Below are positions 61,491 to 64,000 of a DNA stretch of 64,000 nucleotides, piece after piece. Positions within the stretch are counted from its first letter, which is position 1, and each line of letters starts with the position of its first letter. A program made the position numbers and the translations under genes. Source of the DNA: Ensifer adhaerens (GTDB taxonomy: Bacteria; Pseudomonadota; Alphaproteobacteria; Rhizobiales; Rhizobiaceae); NCBI RefSeq assembly GCF_001270265.1, contig NZ_LGAP01000027.1, positions 1 through 64,000 of the forward strand, read 5' to 3'. The notes beneath the pieces are model-generated. The model was not told the DNA's origin, did no database searches, and saw only the letters and a program-made list of their open reading frames with translations.

Positions 61491-62158
61491 GCCGCGGCCT
61501 TTCTATTGCCCGATCCGAGTTCAAGGCGTTTTGCGAAAAACGTTGCTGGAAACAGGACAGCGAAGTAGATCGCCGCCACCGCGGTGTACATCTCAAGTGG
61601 CCTGTAGGTCTCATGCGTTATCAGAGTCGATTGATAGATGAGGTCCGGCAGCGAGAGGACCGATATCAACGACGTGTTTTTCAATTGCAGGATCGATTGG
61701 TTGACCAGCGGGGGAACCATTTTCCTGAGCGCCTGGGGCAGCACGATGCGAAACATGACCGCATTTCTACGCATTCCCAGAGCCCGAGCTGCCTCGGCCT
61801 GGCCTTCTTCTACCGAGAGAATACCTCCGCGTATGATTTCACCATAAAAAGCACCCCCGTACAGCGACAGCGCGATAAACGCGGCCGTCGCCGCGTTGAT
61901 TTCGATACCCATGAGTGCAGGTAGGGCGTAGTAGAACCAAATTAGTGAAACAATGAGCGGCGTGCAGCGGAACAATTCAGTCAGAGCTCCGAAGGGGAGA
62001 CTGATCAAAGAACTTCCGGAGAGGCGAGCAAATGCCGAGCCGAGGCCATAGAGCATGCCGCCGGCAATCGTGATCATGGAAAAAACGACGGTGTAAGCCA
62101 CCCCGCTTATGAGTAGCTGGCGATAGTCCCAGATGACACCCCAATCCCATTGGTACAT
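61487..62158 (-). CDS. Polar amino acid ABC importer permease
   Basis: A single HisM/GlnP-type permease (223 aa), probably acting as a homodimer because no second permease gene is present. Motifs: [48 protein letters not shown] (conserved FRGTPL region), [30 protein letters not shown] with the EAA loop and [17 protein letters not shown]. It is the first gene of the operon, divergent from the gamma-carbonic-anhydrase-like gene across operator pair N. Confidence 0.93.
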   Translation of the reverse strand: MYQWDWGVIWDYRQLLISGVAYTVVFSMITIAGGMLYGLGSAFARLSGSSLISLPFGALTELFRCTPLIVSLIWFYYALPALMGIEINAATAAFIALSLYGGAFYGEIIRGGILSVEEGQAEAARALGMRRNAVMFRIVLPQALRKMVPPLVNQSILQLKNTSLISVLSLPDLIYQSTLITHETYRPLEMYTAVAAIYFAVLFPATFFAKRLELGSGNRKAAA

Positions 62159-62400
62159 TTAGATCCCCATGTTCGTACATTTTCAGCGCACGTCACCAGG
62201 AGACTGCTGACCCGGTTTCGTGCATAGGCAGCATTGAGAGCCCGATCTCCGAGAGATCCGGGGTTTTGTGTCACGAAGGGTTTGTCGTGCTAATGACGGA
62301 CGTCGTTCCCGCGCTCACATCTTTGCCCGAACTGCAGAACCACCGTCTGGTCGGATCGCGATCTTCCGGGAAGTCAGCAAGCAAAACTGCCACGCGATTA

Positions 62401-62432
62401 TCTCCATTGGTACTTAAAAATTCTCATTAGTA
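62401..62432. promoter_or_regulatory. Island operator pair N
   Basis: TCTCCATTGGTA at 62401 (good right half) and TTCTCATTAGTA at 62421-62432 start 20 bp apart, separated by A-rich DNA. They are about 245-275 bp upstream of the permease start and 225-255 bp upstream of the gamma-CA-like start. Confidence 0.65.
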
Positions 62433-62597
62433 TTTCACGCTCGACTTTGTTTCGCAAGCCCGGCTAGGGTTCGGTGCCGCAAATGCGCTGACAGCCAACC
62501 CTATCGTCGGGTAAGCGAAGAGTAGCTACTTGCGGGGACGACCTACATCGCCCGATTACCGGCTTGCCATGAAAAGATTATTCTGAGAAGTATCTAA

Positions 62598-62626
62598 ACG
62601 TTCGCGCACGTTCGCGCACGTTCGCG
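62598..62626 (+). repeat. Short tandem repeat, 10-bp unit
   Basis: ACGTTCGCGC is repeated twice and followed by a partial third copy (ACGTTCGCG). It lies about 30 bp upstream of the gamma-CA-like start codon, in the leader region. Confidence 0.8.
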
Positions 62627-62656
62627 ACACAGATCGATCAGGATAAGGATTTGCCG

Positions 62657-63178
62657 ATGTCAGTTCATGCAGTTGGCGGACAATTTCCCAAATTTGATGA
62701 GAGCTCGACTAATTGGGTCGCTCCGAACGCGATCATCGTAGGGGACGTTAGTCTTGGACGTGAAGTGACGGTATGGTTCGGAGCGATCATCCGCGCCGAC
62801 GTTGAAAAGATCACGATAGGCCAAGGCAGCAATATCCAGGACCTCGTCGTGATGCATGCCGACCCAGGCTTTCCGCTAAACGTCGGCGACGGCTGTACGG
62901 TGGGACATCGCGCGCTCCTTCACGGGTGCACGGTGGAAGACAACTGCCTGATCGGAATGGGCGCGATCGTTCTCAATGGAGCTAAGATCGGGAAAAATTC
63001 CCTAGTCGCTGCGGGTGCCTTGGTGACCGAAGGAAAGGAGTTTCCTGAGAACTCCCTGGTAATCGGGAGCCCCGCAAAACTGGTTCGAGTTCTCACCGAC
63101 GCCGAGGTCGAGCGTAACCGTGCGTCAGCTAGGCATTACGTGAAAAACGGTGCAAAATTCCGGACAACTTTCATTTGA
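62657..63178 (+). CDS. Gamma-carbonic-anhydrase-fold protein (PaaY/CaiE-like)
   Basis: A left-handed beta-helix trimer protein (173 aa) with hexapeptide repeats such as NAIIVGDVSLGREVTVWFGAII and IGKNSLVAAGALVTEGKEFP. The three zinc-ligand histidines of gamma-carbonic anhydrases are in place: His67 (VVMHADPG), His84 (VGHRALLHG) and His89. Relatives occur in CoA pathways: PaaY in phenylacetate degradation, which hydrolyses CoA esters, and CaiE with carnitine genes. A helper role in CoA metabolism is therefore as likely as CO2 hydration. The ATG at 62657 is preceded by AAGGAT; a TTG two codons earlier is possible. Confidence 0.87.
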   Translation: MSVHAVGGQFPKFDESSTNWVAPNAIIVGDVSLGREVTVWFGAIIRADVEKITIGQGSNIQDLVVMHADPGFPLNVGDGCTVGHRALLHGCTVEDNCLIGMGAIVLNGAKIGKNSLVAAGALVTEGKEFPENSLVIGSPAKLVRVLTDAEVERNRASARHYVKNGAKFRTTFI

Positions 63179-63310
63179 CATGCCTGTTCGGTCCGTCGCC
63201 TCACTTCTTTTCGATAGCGAGATTGCATAAGGGCCAGAGGTTTACGGCGGTGAAATCGTGGCCTCAATCAAGCGCGAGATGCCTCGCAAGCGAGGCAGGA
63301 TGGTCCGAGC

Positions 63311-64000
63311 ATGAACCTTCACTCCCAACATAAACATGACATCACCCACCTCGATTATCGACCGTCAAAGCCCTACCCCTACGACATAGAGGTTTTTCGC
63401 TTGTCTGACCTAAGGCGCAGGAGCGGCGCTCTGGCAATGCGTCGGACGTATAGCTACGACTTCTTCATCCTGATCCTTGTCACCGAAGGACGCACGATTC
63501 AGTTCGTGGACTTCGAAGCCATTCCTTGTGGCCCCGGGACATTTTTCGTGCTGCGCCCGGGCCAAGCTCACAATTTCGGACAAGAAGATGCATGGGACGG
63601 GTGGATGATTCTGGTTCGCCCCGAGTTCCTGCTGCCTACGCCATCCCAGAGCCTGCCCGCGTGGGATATCGAATTCCTTCCCTCGCGCGTGGACCTTGAT
63701 GAAGGCGAACTGCATCGTGCCGAAGACACGATCCGCCGTATCCGCGACGACGGGCTGATAGACACGGGAAAATTGTCAGCCGTTTCGGCTTCCGACCGGG
63801 TCACCGCTCATGTGGACAACACGACTGCCGACGTCCATGCGCTCCTGCGTTACCAGTTCTATGCACTGGTGGCCTGGATTGGCGTATTACACGGCAAGCG
63901 GCAACAACATACGCACGACGGCCTCCCGAACGGCGTCCTGCAGAGGTTTAATAAATTCCGAAATCTGGTCGAAGAGCGCTTCTCTAGCTGGAACCAGCTG
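63311..64000 (+). CDS. AraC-type regulator, N-terminal part (runs off the window)
   Basis: An open frame of at least 230 codons with no stop before the window end. The N-terminal half is a cupin-like sensor: FFILILVTEGRTIQFVDFEA, then CGPGTFFVLRPGQAHNFGQ, and a linker with RYQFYALVAWIGVLHGKRQ. This is the layout of AraC/XylS regulators; the end of the visible part (RFNKFRNLVEERFSSWNQL) is where the helix-turn-helix domain should begin. The DNA-binding part itself lies outside the window. The ATG at 63311 gives MNLHSQHKHD, with no strong ribosome site; an upstream start cannot be excluded. Confidence 0.8.
   Translation, partial: MNLHSQHKHDITHLDYRPSKPYPYDIEVFRLSDLRRRSGALAMRRTYSYDFFILILVTEGRTIQFVDFEAIPCGPGTFFVLRPGQAHNFGQEDAWDGWMILVRPEFLLPTPSQSLPAWDIEFLPSRVDLDEGELHRAEDTIRRIRDDGLIDTGKLSAVSASDRVTAHVDNTTADVHALLRYQFYALVAWIGVLHGKRQQHTHDGLPNGVLQRFNKFRNLVEERFSSWNQL

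Larger units (their letters stand above)
62159..62656. other. Divergent regulatory region, amino acid importer / gamma-CA-like gene
   Basis: This 498-bp stretch contains a small hairpin (CCGATCTC then GAGATCCGG, near 62248-62268, followed by GGTTTT), operator pair N, and three near-perfect 10-bp direct repeats just before the gamma-CA-like gene. No gene was found. Confidence 0.5.

Noticed and set aside
62598-62626. Short direct repeats considered as a CRISPR remnant
   Set aside because: The repeat unit is only 10 bp, tandem without spacers, and no cas gene is near.

Overview
The window reads as a catabolic gene island from an alphaproteobacterium, most likely of the order Rhizobiales (Mesorhizobium/Sinorhizobium type). 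This is inferred from the moderately high G+C, the frequent GTG starts, the rhizobial look of the ETF-quinone oxidoreductase, the short LID-less adenylate kinase, and the wealth of ABC importers. No rRNA, intact tRNA or CRISPR was seen.

Layout. 0-4.4 kb is a mobile or decayed edge: an IS1182-type element, an NmrA/AraC divergent pair, a possible Y-family polymerase remnant and a frameshifted, truncated tyrosine integrase. 4.5-8.2 kb: a PanD-like decarboxylase with an alpha/beta hydrolase, a 'gate' membrane protein and a LysR regulator. 8.6-15.9 kb: an enolase-superfamily enzyme, a Pot-type ABC importer, an enoyl-CoA hydratase homologue and a MaoC protein. 16.3-29 kb: amidase, CoA ligase, polysaccharide-deacetylase-like hydrolase, isopropylmalate/tartrate dehydrogenase-like enzyme, RidA, citryl-CoA lyase-like protein, MaoC hydratase, a first EtfBA pair, a two-subunit FAD amine-dehydrogenase-like enzyme and a TetR regulator. 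29-39.5 kb: nitroreductase, SDR, nitronate monooxygenase, ETF-QO, GabT-like aminotransferase, then on the other strand a second EtfBA with a DMSP-lyase-like cupin, adenylate kinase, thioesterase and a hydrolase stub. 39.9-49 kb: hydrolase, aldehyde dehydrogenase, and a TorT-like/RbsAC-like importer joined to a BisC-type molybdoenzyme. 49-64 kb: a second TetR, an FAD/MDR/GMC oxidoreductase operon, a Dpp-type importer, a polar amino-acid importer, a gamma-carbonic-anhydrase-fold protein and a partial AraC regulator.

The main discovery is regulatory. Nearly every transcription unit from 5.8 to 62.7 kb is preceded by copies of one imperfect palindrome, TACY-N4-RGTA. The copies usually occur in pairs whose starts lie 20 or 21 bp apart (two helical turns), and once as a triplet. 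I read 16 such arrays in 12 intergenic regions, including the promoter of the central TetR gene at 28.4 kb. This implies one regulon joining four ABC importers and about 40 enzymes that otherwise look like unrelated families.

How the genes may work together (inference): the importers bring in nitrogen-containing, amide- or betaine-like compounds; amidase and deacylase-like enzymes cut C-N bonds; the FAD amine dehydrogenase passes electrons through its own ETF and the ETF-QO to quinone; aminotransferase and aldehyde dehydrogenase make acids; the CoA ligase, hydratases, lyase-like protein and thioesterase process the CoA esters, with adenylate kinase recycling AMP; the molybdoenzyme may reduce an S- or N-oxide. 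The true substrate cannot be read from sequence alone.
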